The position numbers and the translations under genes were made by a program. 64,000 bases of DNA, taken from assembly GCF_000671395.1 (NCBI RefSeq), contig NZ_AQQY01000005.1, positions 124,001 through 188,000 on the forward strand, read 5' to 3'. The DNA is from Actibacterium atlanticum. Its GTDB lineage: Bacteria > Pseudomonadota > Alphaproteobacteria > Rhodobacterales > Rhodobacteraceae. The notes below the pieces were generated by a model. The model was not told where the DNA came from. It saw only the letters and a program-made list of their open reading frames with translations, and made no database searches. Of this stretch, positions 26,473 to 34,912 are shown piece after piece (position 1 is the stretch's first letter; each line of letters begins with the position of its first letter).

Positions 26473-26721
26473 TTTTCATCTCCGGTCATTTTTTTACCAT
26501 TTGATAAACCACAAAGGCTTGACGGGCCTTAGGAAAATCTCCGATCCATGACTCAATCTGTTTGACGATGCCCAAAGATTGGGCATCAGGGCGGGCAGCT
26601 GACAAACGCAGATCGGAAAAGGGGCCAGAACGGCCCACCTAAGATACTGCAGTTTTGCCGACTGCGTAAGCAGGTTTTAATGCACAAGCGCGCGGGCCAC
26701 GCATGAGAAGGAGCCAAAAAC
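26473..26721. promoter_or_regulatory. Divergent control region of the urate genes
   Basis: This 249-base spacer serves the puuE-uraD operon on one side and puuD on the other. On the minus strand it has the near-direct repeat TGGTTTA-N5-TGGTAAA at about 26493-26511, which could bind a GntR-type or other purine regulator. No regulator gene is adjacent, so the assignment is only a suggestion. Confidence 0.35.
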
Positions 26722-27978
26722 ATGCAGGATCTGGCAATCATCTGGGACTGGCTGGGCTTTGCAGTGCGGTGGCTGCATGTCATCACCGCAATCGCCTGGA
26801 TCGGGTCGTCGTTTTATTTCATCGCTTTGGACCTGGGCCTGCGCAAAGCGCCGGACCTGCCCGTTGGCGCCCATGGCGAAGAATGGCAGGTGCATGGCGG
26901 CGGGTTTTACCACATCCGCAAGTTTCTGGTCGCGCCTGAAAACATGCCCGAACACCTGATCTGGTTTAAGTGGGAGAGTTATTCCACCTGGCTGTCCGGG
27001 GCGGCCTTGCTGATGATCGTCTATTGGGCCGGGGGTGAGCTCTATCTGCTGGAGGCCGAAAGCCCGTTGAGCCTGTGGCAGGGCATTGCGATTTCAGCCG
27101 CGTCGCTGACCATCGGCTGGCTGATCTATGATGCGCTGTGCAAGTCCAAACTGGGCGAGACCCCGACCCTGTTGATGGTGCTGTTGTTTGGCATGTTGGT
27201 TGTGATGGGCTGGGGCTATGCGCAGATCTTTACCGGGCGCGCGATGATGCTGCATCTGGGCGCGTTCACCGCCACGATCATGACGGCCAATGTGTTCTTC
27301 GTCATCATGCCCAACCAGCGCATCGTGGTGAATGACCTTAAGGCCGGACGCACGCCGGATGCGAAATACGGCAAGATCGCCAAGCTGCGCTCGACCCATA
27401 ACAACTACCTGACCTTGCCGGTGGTGTTCTTGATGCTTTCCAACCATTACCCGCTGGCCTTTGCGACCCAGTACAACTGGATCATCGCGGCGCTGGTGTT
27501 CCTGATGGGGGTCACGATCCGGCACTATTTTAACTCTATGCACGCCCGCAAAGGCGAACCGACATGGACATGGGCGGTCACTGCTTTGCTGTTTTTGGCC
27601 ATCATGTGGCTGTCGACCGCACCCTTGCGCCAAGACACCTATGAACAGTCCGAGGCGCGCGAGTTGCGCGGGGTTGAGGCGGTATTCGCCCAGGCTGAAG
27701 GGTTCGAGGATGTCGCGGGTGTGATTGCCGGGCGCTGTTCGATGTGCCACGGGCGAGAGCCGGGATCCTATGGCATCGTGCGCGCCCCAAAGGCCGTGTT
27801 GCTGGAGACCCCTGCTGACATCGCACGCGCCGCAAAACAGGTTTATTTGCAATCGGGCGTCAGCCACGCGATGCCGCCCGGTAACATCACCTATATGGAA
27901 CCCGAGGAGCGCGCCATGGTGCGCGCCTGGTATCGTGACGGGGCCGCGAACCTGCCCTTTGCCTTGGCCTTGCGGTGA
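26722..27978 (+). CDS. puuD: Membrane urate hydroxylase (urate oxidase) PuuD with cytochrome c domain
   Basis: A 418-residue membrane protein that oxidises urate to 5-hydroxyisourate. The N-terminal membrane part has the family start WLHVITAIAWIGSSFYFIAL and several further helices. A C-terminal cytochrome c domain carries the haem motif CSMCH (GRCSMCHGREP), which hands electrons to the respiratory chain so that no peroxide is made. A GAAGGAG site precedes the ATG. The divergent operon encodes later steps of the same pathway. Confidence 0.95.
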   Translation: MQDLAIIWDWLGFAVRWLHVITAIAWIGSSFYFIALDLGLRKAPDLPVGAHGEEWQVHGGGFYHIRKFLVAPENMPEHLIWFKWESYSTWLSGAALLMIVYWAGGELYLLEAESPLSLWQGIAISAASLTIGWLIYDALCKSKLGETPTLLMVLLFGMLVVMGWGYAQIFTGRAMMLHLGAFTATIMTANVFFVIMPNQRIVVNDLKAGRTPDAKYGKIAKLRSTHNNYLTLPVVFLMLSNHYPLAFATQYNWIIAALVFLMGVTIRHYFNSMHARKGEPTWTWAVTALLFLAIMWLSTAPLRQDTYEQSEARELRGVEAVFAQAEGFEDVAGVIAGRCSMCHGREPGSYGIVRAPKAVLLETPADIARAAKQVYLQSGVSHAMPPGNITYMEPEERAMVRAWYRDGAANLPFALALR

Positions 27979-28017
27979 TTTGCGCCTAAGTCTGTTGTAT
28001 CAGACAAGGAGGCGATC

Positions 28018-28893
28018 ATGGCAAAACTGGCATTTCTGGGCCTTGGGGTGATGGGCTATCCGATGGCAGGGCATCTGGCCGCTGCCGGGCATGATGTTAC
28101 CGTTTACAACCGCACCACGGCCAAGGCCGAAAAATGGGTCAAGGAACATGGCGGCGCGCTGGGCGATACCCCGGCCGAGGCTGCGGCGGGGGCTGATATG
28201 GTTCTGGCTTGCGTTGGCAATGACGATGACCTGCGGCAGGTTTGCGTGGGCACCGACGGCGCGTTTTCTGTGATGGACGAGGGCGCTTTGTTCGTCGATC
28301 ACACGACCGTGTCAGCCAAGGTCACGCGTGAGCTTTCGATGGTCGCAACCGAATCCGGGTTTGGCTTTGTCGATGCGCCGGTGTCGGGCGGGCAGGCGGG
28401 TGCCGAGAACGGTCAGCTGGTTGTCATGTGCGGCGGCACTGAGGCCGATTACGACCGGGCCGAGCCGGTGATCGACGCCTATGCCAAGTTGTGCAAACGA
28501 TTGGGCGACAGTGGCGCGGGGCAACTGTGCAAGATGGTCAACCAAATCTGTATTGCCGGGCTGGTACAGGGTCTGTCCGAGGGGCTGCATTTCGCCCAAA
28601 AAGCCGGGCTGGATGGCCGCGCGGTGGTCGATGTGATCGGCGGAGGTGCTGCGGGCAGCTGGCAGATGGTGAACAGGTTTGAAAGCATGTTGGATGACGA
28701 GTTCAACCACGGCTTCGCCGTCGACTGGATGCGCAAGGATCTGGCGATCTGTCTGGCCACGGGCGAGGAAACCGGGGCAAGCCTGCCGGTCACTGCTTTG
28801 GTCGATCAGTTCTACAAGGATGTGCAGACCCTGGGCGGCGGGCGCTGGGATACCTCCAGCCTCATCCGCCGGTTGCGCGCTTTGGAGGGTTAA
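28018..28893 (+). CDS. NAD(P)-dependent beta-hydroxyacid dehydrogenase (tartronate semialdehyde reductase type)
   Basis: A 291-residue enzyme of the 3-hydroxyisobutyrate dehydrogenase family. It shows the N-terminal GLGVMGYPMAGHL cofactor motif, the substrate motif DAPVSGGQAGAENGQL and the catalytic Lys in GAGQLCKMVNQ. Following puuD by 39 bases, it may act as tartronate semialdehyde reductase, consuming glyoxylate-derived carbon from urate breakdown. Other hydroxyacid substrates are possible. Confidence 0.88.
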   Translation: MAKLAFLGLGVMGYPMAGHLAAAGHDVTVYNRTTAKAEKWVKEHGGALGDTPAEAAAGADMVLACVGNDDDLRQVCVGTDGAFSVMDEGALFVDHTTVSAKVTRELSMVATESGFGFVDAPVSGGQAGAENGQLVVMCGGTEADYDRAEPVIDAYAKLCKRLGDSGAGQLCKMVNQICIAGLVQGLSEGLHFAQKAGLDGRAVVDVIGGGAAGSWQMVNRFESMLDDEFNHGFAVDWMRKDLAICLATGEETGASLPVTALVDQFYKDVQTLGGGRWDTSSLIRRLRALEG

Positions 28894-29004
28894 GCCCCGC
28901 GACGCGCGGTCGCAGGGCGCGAGAATTTGCGCCAGATCAAAGTCGCATCTTCAATGTCTCTTTAGGCAGGCGTCAGGAACGCGCCTGTCTAGGAGACAAC
29001 CCAA

Positions 29005-29187
29005 ATGATGCGTCTTGCGATGATCCTGTTTTCGCTGATTTCCACAACATTGATGGGCACGGGTATTGTGATCGCCCTTGTCGCGGGTTTCACCACGTTG
29101 ATGCCTTTGCTAATCGCTATTGCTGCCGGGTTTGCCCTGTCGATCCCGGCCACATGGGTCGTGACCAAGGCGGTTCTGGCGGCTTAA
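29005..29187 (+). CDS. Small membrane protein, 60 residues
   Basis: A tiny hydrophobic protein with two predicted transmembrane helices (FSLISTTLMGTGIVIALVAG and LLIAIAAGFALSIPATWVV). AGGAG precedes the ATG. It overlaps the end of the convergent alpha/beta hydrolase gene by 4 bases. Function unknown; it is probably a real conserved small protein because of the clean ribosome-binding site. Confidence 0.65.
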   Translation: MMRLAMILFSLISTTLMGTGIVIALVAGFTTLMPLLIAIAAGFALSIPATWVVTKAVLAA

Positions 29188-29945
29188 ACCGGCAAGAAAG
29201 CCTTGAGCGCCGCTTCGAATTCGCGCGGTTTTTCGGCGTGCAGCCAGTGGCCGGCGCCGGGCAGCTTGGCGAATTTAGCGGCCGGAAACAGCTCTTTGAT
29301 CGTGGTGCGATATTCGGGCAGCACATAGTCCGAGTTCGCGCCCGAGAGAAACAGCGCAGCACCGGCGTAAGAGCCGCTGACGCCTTCGGGCCAGCCGATG
29401 ACATTGCCCATCTGCGCCTCAAGCACATCAAGGTTCAACCGCCAGCGGCGTTCTTTGACGTCCAGAGATTGCAACAAAAAGGCGCGAATGCCGGGGTCAT
29501 CGACCGATCGCGCCAGTTGTTTGTCCGCGTCTGATCGGCGCTCGATCAAAGACAAATCAATCCCGCGCATGGCGTGCACCAGCGGCACGTTGTCATGGGT
29601 ATAGGTCACGGGCGCGATGTCGGCGACAACCAGACGGTTGACCATGTCCGGGGCGCTCAGCGCCAGCATCATCGCCGCTTTGCCCCCCATCGAGTGCCCC
29701 ACCACGTCAGCGCGTCCGCCATTGGCGGCGATCACCTGCGCAAGATCCTGTGCCATGGCGCTGTAACTGTGCTCGTCAGACCAAGCGCTTTCGCCGTGGT
29801 TGCGCATGTCAACGGTGATGACCTGACGGTCCTCGGACATGCGTTTGGCGATGACCCCCCAATTGCGGGCAGAACCAAACAGACCATGCACGATCAAAAG
29901 TGGGGGATGAGCGGTGGCGGAGCCAATGAGGACGGTGTTAAGCAT
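29184..29945 (-). CDS. Alpha/beta hydrolase (YbfF-like esterase)
   Basis: A 253-residue alpha/beta-fold hydrolase. The oxyanion-hole segment is PPLLIVHGLFGSARNWG, the nucleophile elbow is GHSMGG, and the catalytic His is likely the one in GAGHWLHAEKP. It resembles YbfF-type acyl-CoA or short-chain ester hydrolases. I chose the ATG at 29945 because homologues begin MLNT; the frame extends to 29981. It is a single gene divergent from a small membrane-anchored protein. Confidence 0.87.
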   Translation of the reverse strand: MLNTVLIGSATAHPPLLIVHGLFGSARNWGVIAKRMSEDRQVITVDMRNHGESAWSDEHSYSAMAQDLAQVIAANGGRADVVGHSMGGKAAMMLALSAPDMVNRLVVADIAPVTYTHDNVPLVHAMRGIDLSLIERRSDADKQLARSVDDPGIRAFLLQSLDVKERRWRLNLDVLEAQMGNVIGWPEGVSGSYAGAALFLSGANSDYVLPEYRTTIKELFPAAKFAKLPGAGHWLHAEKPREFEAALKAFLPV

Positions 29946-29995
29946 GGGGGTGTGATACCGTGTTGGCCCGGGCAGGGCCATATCAAAGGATGACG

Positions 29996-30367
29996 ATGCA
30001 GGGCAGCGATGTGGATATGCTGGCGCAGCGGATCGAGGCGCTGATGGCGCAGAAACTGCGCGTCGGGGGGAAAGGGCTGCGCGGGCGTTTGAAACGTGCC
30101 GGACGCCGGGTGCCGGGCTGGATCAGGCATGACATTCAGACCCTGATTGATGCCCAACAGATCGCCGCCCATCCAAAGCTATCGCGCCAGCTGGATATCG
30201 AAACCGTCAAAGCGGCCACCAGCCGGGTTGAAGACTGGCTGGCCACGGTGGATCGCAACAAAGCGCGCATAGACATGGCCCTTTCTATTCTGGGCGGTGT
30301 GGCGATTAGTGTCGTGGTGGTGTTCACGCTGCTGATCGGGGTGCTGGCTTGGCGCGGATTTATCTAG
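29996..30367 (+). CDS. Hypothetical protein with C-terminal membrane anchor
   Basis: A 123-residue protein with a basic, helical N-terminal part (GKGLRGRLKRAGRRVPG) and one C-terminal transmembrane helix (ILGGVAISVVVVFTLLIGVL). AAAGGA sits 5 bases before the ATG. It overlaps the end of the convergent DUF817 gene by 4 bases. I recognise no family. It may be a tail-anchored inner-membrane protein. Confidence 0.7.
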   Translation: MQGSDVDMLAQRIEALMAQKLRVGGKGLRGRLKRAGRRVPGWIRHDIQTLIDAQQIAAHPKLSRQLDIETVKAATSRVEDWLATVDRNKARIDMALSILGGVAISVVVVFTLLIGVLAWRGFI

Positions 30368-31212
30368 GGCTGCCAAGGCGTCCGGCTGAGCGCCTGACGG
30401 CTGACCACGGTGACGGTGGCAAAAGCCACATAGAGCAGCAGATACCATGACCCGAGTTTGGCGAAGCTGACCATTTCGCCGGGGAGTTGCCCGGAATAGA
30501 GCCATGTGCCGGTTGCGGTTCCGACATTCTCGGCGATCCACAGGAACATCGCGGCCAGGAGGGCCGCCAGCGGCATCGGCATCCAATAGTGATGGCGCGA
30601 GACCCGAAACCAGATGCGGGTGCGGGCAAACAGGACCACACTGGTGGCAAACAGCGCCAGCCGGATGTCGGGCAGATAGTGATGCGCGAAAAAGTTCACA
30701 TAGATCGCCACGCCAAACAGCCAGTTGGCCCAAAGTGGCGGATAGGGGGCGAACCGCATGTCAAAGATGCGGATGACCCGCGCGATGTAACTGCCGACGC
30801 TGGCATACATGAAGCCCGAAAACAGCGGCACGGCCATCAGTTTGAACACCCCGGGTTCGGGGTAGGCCCAGCTGCCGACATGGGTTTTGAACAGCTCCAT
30901 CAAGGTGCCGGTGACGTGAAACAGCAAGATCACCCGCGCCTCGGCCCATGTTTCCAGCTTGAAGATCAGGAACAGGGCTTGGGTGGTAATGGCGAACACA
31001 AACAGCGCGTCATAGCGGGCCAAGGCCCAATCGGGCTGCCAGATGGCTTTGGAGATCAGGATCGCCGCCAAAAGCAATCCGCCAAACAAACAGGCCCAGC
31101 CCTGTTTCAGGCCGAACATCACGAACTCGGCCAACCCATGCGGAAGATATGCGCGGGCGCGGTCGCCTAAGAGCCGTTCCAGACGGGCGGTAGAGCTGTG
31201 CTGCTGTGTCAT
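30364..31212 (-). CDS. DUF817 family membrane protein
   Basis: A 282-residue protein with about seven to eight hydrophobic segments. The stretches LKQGWACLFGGLLLAAI, FKTHVGSWAYPEPG and MPMPLAALLAAMFLWIAEN are characteristic of DUF817, a family without known function. A terminator of glyA lies just upstream, so it has its own promoter or depends on read-through. Confidence 0.88.
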   Translation of the reverse strand: MTQQHSSTARLERLLGDRARAYLPHGLAEFVMFGLKQGWACLFGGLLLAAILISKAIWQPDWALARYDALFVFAITTQALFLIFKLETWAEARVILLFHVTGTLMELFKTHVGSWAYPEPGVFKLMAVPLFSGFMYASVGSYIARVIRIFDMRFAPYPPLWANWLFGVAIYVNFFAHHYLPDIRLALFATSVVLFARTRIWFRVSRHHYWMPMPLAALLAAMFLWIAENVGTATGTWLYSGQLPGEMVSFAKLGSWYLLLYVAFATVTVVSRQALSRTPWQP

Positions 31213-31220
31213 CGTGCCAA

Positions 31221-31248
31221 AGAAAAAGGGGCCTAGAGAGGCCCCTTT
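31221..31248 (-). terminator. Rho-independent terminator of glyA
   Basis: On the minus strand AAAGGGGCC and GGCCCCTTT form a 9-bp stem around TCTCTA, followed by a T-rich tract. It lies about 20 bases past the glyA stop. Confidence 0.85.
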
Positions 31249-31268
31249 AACAACTTATGCCTTGGCAA

Positions 31269-32564
31269 TCAAAGGCCCGGATAGAGCGGGAACTTGGCGC
31301 AGAGTTCCAGAACTTCGGCTTTGACCTTGGCTTCGACCTCGGCGTTGCCTTCTTCGCCATTGGCGGCAAGGCCATCGACCACTTCGACGATCCAGTCGGC
31401 GATCTGGCGGAACTCTTCCTCGCCAAAGCCGCGGGTGGTGCCGGCGGGGGTGCCAAGACGGACGCCCGAGGTAACAAACGGTTTTTCCGGGTCAAACGGG
31501 ATGCCGTTCTTGTTGCAGGTGATAAAGGCGCGACCCAAGGCTTTCTCGGTTGCGTTGCCCTTCACGCCTTTGGGGCGCAGGTCAACCAACAGAACGTGGG
31601 TGTCGGTGCCGCCGGTGACGATGTCCAGACCGCCCTTCATCAGCTGATCCGCCAGCGCTTGCGCGTTCTTGATGACCTGGGCGGCGTAGTCTTTGAACTC
31701 AGGCCGCAGGGCCTCGCCAAAAGCAACGGCTTTACCCGCGATCACATGCATCAGCGGGCCGCCCTGAATGCCGGGGAAGATCGCCGAGTTGACCTTTTTG
31801 GCGATGGCTTCATCGTTGGTCAGGATCATGCCGCCGCGCGGGCCGCGCAGGGTTTTGTGCGTAGTGGTGGTGGCCACATCGGCATAGGGGAAGGGCGAGG
31901 GGTGCTGACCACCCGCGACCAGACCGGCAAAGTGGGCCATGTCGACCATCAGGTAGGCGCCAACGCTGTCGGCGATTTCGCGCATTTTGGCGAAGTCCAC
32001 CTGACGCGGGATGGCCGAGCCACCGGCAATGATCATCTTGGGTTTATGTTCAGTGGCCAGTTCCTGCACCTGATCATAATCAATCTGGCTGTCTTGTTTG
32101 CGCACGCCGTACTGAATGGCGTTGAACCACTTGCCTGACTGGTTGGGCTTGGCGCCGTGGGTCAGGTGGCCGCCTGCATCCAGCGACATGCCAAGGATGG
32201 TGTCGCCCGGCTGCAGCAGCGCGGTGAAGACACCCTGGTTGGCCTGGCTGCCCGAGTTGGGCTGCACGTTGGCAAATTCACACCCAAACAGTTCCTTGGC
32301 GCGATCAATCGCCAGGTTTTCCGCGATGTCCACAAAGTGGCAGCCACCGTAGTAGCGACGCCCCGGATAACCTTCGGCGTATTTGTTGGTCATGACCGAG
32401 CCCTGGGCTTCCATCACGGCGCGGCTTACGATGTTTTCCGACGCGATCAGTTCGATCTCGTCGCGCTGACGGCCCAGCTCCAGGCCGATGGCCTTGGCGA
32501 TCTCGGGGTCACGGTCAGACAGGGCTTCGGTAAAGAAACCGGCGTCGCGGTGGGTGGCGGTCAT
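31269..32564 (-). CDS. glyA: Serine hydroxymethyltransferase
   Basis: A 431-residue PLP enzyme that interconverts serine and glycine with tetrahydrofolate, feeding one-carbon metabolism. The family landmarks are [20 protein letters not shown], the PNSGSQAN cofactor region, [11 protein letters not shown] and the PLP lysine in [19 protein letters not shown] 6 bases before the ATG at 32564 fixes the start. It diverges from nadK over a 200-base region with strong hairpins. Confidence 0.98.
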   Translation of the reverse strand: MTATHRDAGFFTEALSDRDPEIAKAIGLELGRQRDEIELIASENIVSRAVMEAQGSVMTNKYAEGYPGRRYYGGCHFVDIAENLAIDRAKELFGCEFANVQPNSGSQANQGVFTALLQPGDTILGMSLDAGGHLTHGAKPNQSGKWFNAIQYGVRKQDSQIDYDQVQELATEHKPKMIIAGGSAIPRQVDFAKMREIADSVGAYLMVDMAHFAGLVAGGQHPSPFPYADVATTTTHKTLRGPRGGMILTNDEAIAKKVNSAIFPGIQGGPLMHVIAGKAVAFGEALRPEFKDYAAQVIKNAQALADQLMKGGLDIVTGGTDTHVLLVDLRPKGVKGNATEKALGRAFITCNKNGIPFDPEKPFVTSGVRLGTPAGTTRGFGEEEFRQIADWIVEVVDGLAANGEEGNAEVEAKVKAEVLELCAKFPLYPGL

Positions 32565-32637
32565 GAGGCTCTCCTGAAAGCAGCGATTTGGCCGCGCTTT
32601 TAACTGACAAATTACTGTCACGAAAGGGTCGAAAACC

Positions 32638-32731
32638 GCGCAGGTGCGCAGGTTGGACGAAACCTGCGCCGCTTATGCGAAACATTTGCCACCCCTGCGC
32701 CCGCGCTTTGGGGTTGAGTTTGCCCCAAAGC
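32638..32731. promoter_or_regulatory. Hairpin-rich leader between glyA and nadK
   Basis: GCGCAGGT occurs twice in direct succession (32638-32645 and 32646-32653). Either copy can pair with ACCTGCGC at 32662-32669, giving mutually exclusive hairpins; the second forms a 9-bp stem around GGACGA. A separate 9-bp hairpin, GCTTTGGGG/CCCCAAAGC, spans 32705-32731. Without T tracts these do not look like terminators. They could act in the 5' leader of nadK or of glyA. No known riboswitch consensus was recognised. Confidence 0.5.
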
Positions 32732-32764
32732 CCTGAAATCAATGACCCATGGAAGGACAGGTAT

Positions 32765-33529
32765 ATGGCTGATCCCAAGATCTCATTCATGGCCAGTGAT
32801 GCCGAGGTGGCCCAGACAGCGTGGCGTCACCTGAGCAAGCAGTATGGCAACCTGCCCCCGCAAGAGGCGGACATTGTTGTAGCACTTGGAGGGGATGGCT
32901 TTATGCTTCAGACCCTTCAGCATGTGCAGCCTATGGGAAAACCCGTTTATGGCATGAATTGCGGCACTGTTGGCTTTCTGATGAACGAATATCACGAACC
33001 CGGGCTGTTGGAACGTCTGGCCGAGGCCGAGCAAGAGGTGATCCACCCGCTTAAAATGCGCTCGATTTCGCCCGAGGGGAAAGTGACCGAGGCCTGGGCC
33101 ATCAACGAAGTCTCGTTGCTGCGTGCGGGTCCGCAAGCTGCAAAACTGCGGATTTCAATAGATGGAAAAGTCCGCATGGAGGAGCTGGTTTGCGACGGTG
33201 CGTTGCTGTCCACCCCGGCCGGGTCCACGGCGTATAACTATTCTGCCCACGGCCCGATTCTGCCGATTGGGTCGGATGTTCTGGCATTGACGGCAATGTC
33301 GGCCTTTCGGCCCCGGCGTTGGCGCGGGGCGCTGTTGCCCACCGATGCAAAGGTGCGATTCGACGTGCTTCAGCCCAGCAAACGCCCGGTCATGGCAGAT
33401 GCTGACAGCCGAACCGCAGGCGTGGTGATCTCTGTCGAAATTGAAAGCGACCCAAGCGTCAGCCACAGCATTCTTTTCGATCCGGGACATGGATTGGAAG
33501 AACGCCTGATCCGCGAACAGTTCGTCTGA
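32765..33529 (+). CDS. nadK: NAD kinase
   Basis: A 254-residue kinase that phosphorylates NAD to NADP. The GGDG motif is at residues 42-45 (VVALGGDGFMLQT), followed by YGMNCGTVGFLMNE and the glycine-rich STPAGSTAYNYSAHGPI region. GGAAGGACAG precedes the ATG. The gene stands alone and converges on the response regulator gene with 3 bases between the stops. The length is on the short side but usual for alphaproteobacteria. Confidence 0.95.
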   Translation: MADPKISFMASDAEVAQTAWRHLSKQYGNLPPQEADIVVALGGDGFMLQTLQHVQPMGKPVYGMNCGTVGFLMNEYHEPGLLERLAEAEQEVIHPLKMRSISPEGKVTEAWAINEVSLLRAGPQAAKLRISIDGKVRMEELVCDGALLSTPAGSTAYNYSAHGPILPIGSDVLALTAMSAFRPRRWRGALLPTDAKVRFDVLQPSKRPVMADADSRTAGVVISVEIESDPSVSHSILFDPGHGLEERLIREQFV

Positions 33530-33532
33530 CGC

Positions 33533-34912
33533 CTAGCCGCTGCGTTTCCAGGCTTCGAGCTTGCGATAGAGCGTCGAAGGGGACACATCCAACACCCGCG
33601 CGGCCTTGGGGACAGACCCTCCATGCCGGGCGATGGTTTCTTCGATCACCAGTTGTTCGACTTCGGACAGAGTTTTCCCCATCAACCCATCCAGCGTGAC
33701 CTGAGGCGGAGCTTCAGCAGTAATTGGCGCGTTGGGGAGCGCGTCATCCAACCATTCGCGTTCATGGTGCAACTCGATGGGCAGCATGTCCAACGTCAGT
33801 ACAGGGCCGTCATTCAAGACTACCGCGTGGCGCAGGACATTCAGCAACTGGCGCACATTGCCGGGCCAGCGGAACCGTCGGAACAGCTCTTTGACCTCGT
33901 CTGAGAGGCCGGTGAAATTGCGGCCTTCTTCGGCGGCGAAGCGGGTCAGGGTCTGTTCTGCGATCAACACCGGGTCTTCGCCGCGTTCGCGCAGAGGCGG
34001 CAGGTGGATCGGGACCACATGCAGACGGTAATACAAATCCTCGCGAAAGCGCCCGCGCCGGACCTCCTCCAGAGGGTTGCGATTGGTCGCGCAGATGATA
34101 CGGGCATTGACCTTGCGCGCGCTGGGCGCGCCAACAGGTTGAATCGAAGAGGTCTGCAAAAACCGCAGCAGCTTGGTCTGCAGGTTCAGGTCCATTTCGC
34201 AGATTTCGTCCAGAAACAGCGTGCCACCATCGGCCAGCGCGGCGGCGCCCGGCTTGTCTGCGATCGCACCGGTAAAAGAGCCTTTGAGATGCCCGAAGAC
34301 TTCGGATTCCAACAGATCAGCTGGGATGGCACCACAATTGAGCGGTACAAAAGGGCCCGCAGCGCGGCTTGATCCCGCATGCACGGCCTGGGCACATATT
34401 TCTTTGCCCGTGCCGCTTTCACCGGTGATAAAGACCGTTGCCATGGATTTCCCAACCGAGGCGATCCGGTCATAGACCGCTGTCATGACGGGGGAGCTGC
34501 CCACGAAAGACGCAACCGGGCTGCGGTCGGAAACGCGGTCGCCGGGACGCACCGCATCGCCCAGTGCCGTTTCAACGGCATGCAAGAAACGCTGTTCATT
34601 GAACGGCTTCAGCAAAAAGTCATAGGCCCCAAGGCGCATGGCTTCGACCGCGCGGTTGATCGAGCCATTGGCCGTGACCACGATAATGTGGGTCTCAGGG
34701 TGGAACTCCAGCAGGTCGCGCATCAGGTCAAGGCCAGAGCGATCCGGTAACATCAGGTCCAGCAGCACCACATTGGGGCGCAGGGTCTGAAAGTGGCGCA
34801 GACCGTCCTGCGCCGTGCCCGCAGTGACCACGTCATACCCGGCGCCCTTAAGCACCGATTCATAGACCATTTGCAAAGACGGCGTGTCTTCGATCAACAA
34901 TAGCGGGGTCAT
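33533..34912 (-). CDS. Sigma-54-dependent response regulator (NtrC family)
   Basis: A 459-residue three-domain activator. The receiver domain has phosphoacceptor D52 (VVLLDLMLPD). The AAA+ domain has Walker A GESGTGKE at 164-171, the sigma-54 contact loop GSFTGA at 211-216 (variant of GAFTGA) and Walker B TLFLDE at 231-236. A Fis-type HTH ends the protein (GSVPKAARVLDVSPSTLYRKL). It overlaps the hybrid kinase gene by ATGA, and the two follow prpE on the same strand. It should activate sigma-54 promoters; targets are unknown. Confidence 0.93.
   Translation of the reverse strand: MTPLLLIEDTPSLQMVYESVLKGAGYDVVTAGTAQDGLRHFQTLRPNVVLLDLMLPDRSGLDLMRDLLEFHPETHIIVVTANGSINRAVEAMRLGAYDFLLKPFNEQRFLHAVETALGDAVRPGDRVSDRSPVASFVGSSPVMTAVYDRIASVGKSMATVFITGESGTGKEICAQAVHAGSSRAAGPFVPLNCGAIPADLLESEVFGHLKGSFTGAIADKPGAAALADGGTLFLDEICEMDLNLQTKLLRFLQTSSIQPVGAPSARKVNARIICATNRNPLEEVRRGRFREDLYYRLHVVPIHLPPLRERGEDPVLIAEQTLTRFAAEEGRNFTGLSDEVKELFRRFRWPGNVRQLLNVLRHAVVLNDGPVLTLDMLPIELHHEREWLDDALPNAPITAEAPPQVTLDGLMGKTLSEVEQLVIEETIARHGGSVPKAARVLDVSPSTLYRKLEAWKRSG

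Noticed and set aside
25084-26532. 482-residue frame opposite puuE-uraD
   Set aside because: It has no family features and covers a gene with clear domains on the other strand.
32565-32764. Glycine riboswitch in front of glyA
   Set aside because: No tandem glycine aptamer consensus could be recognised; only the local hairpins described are present.
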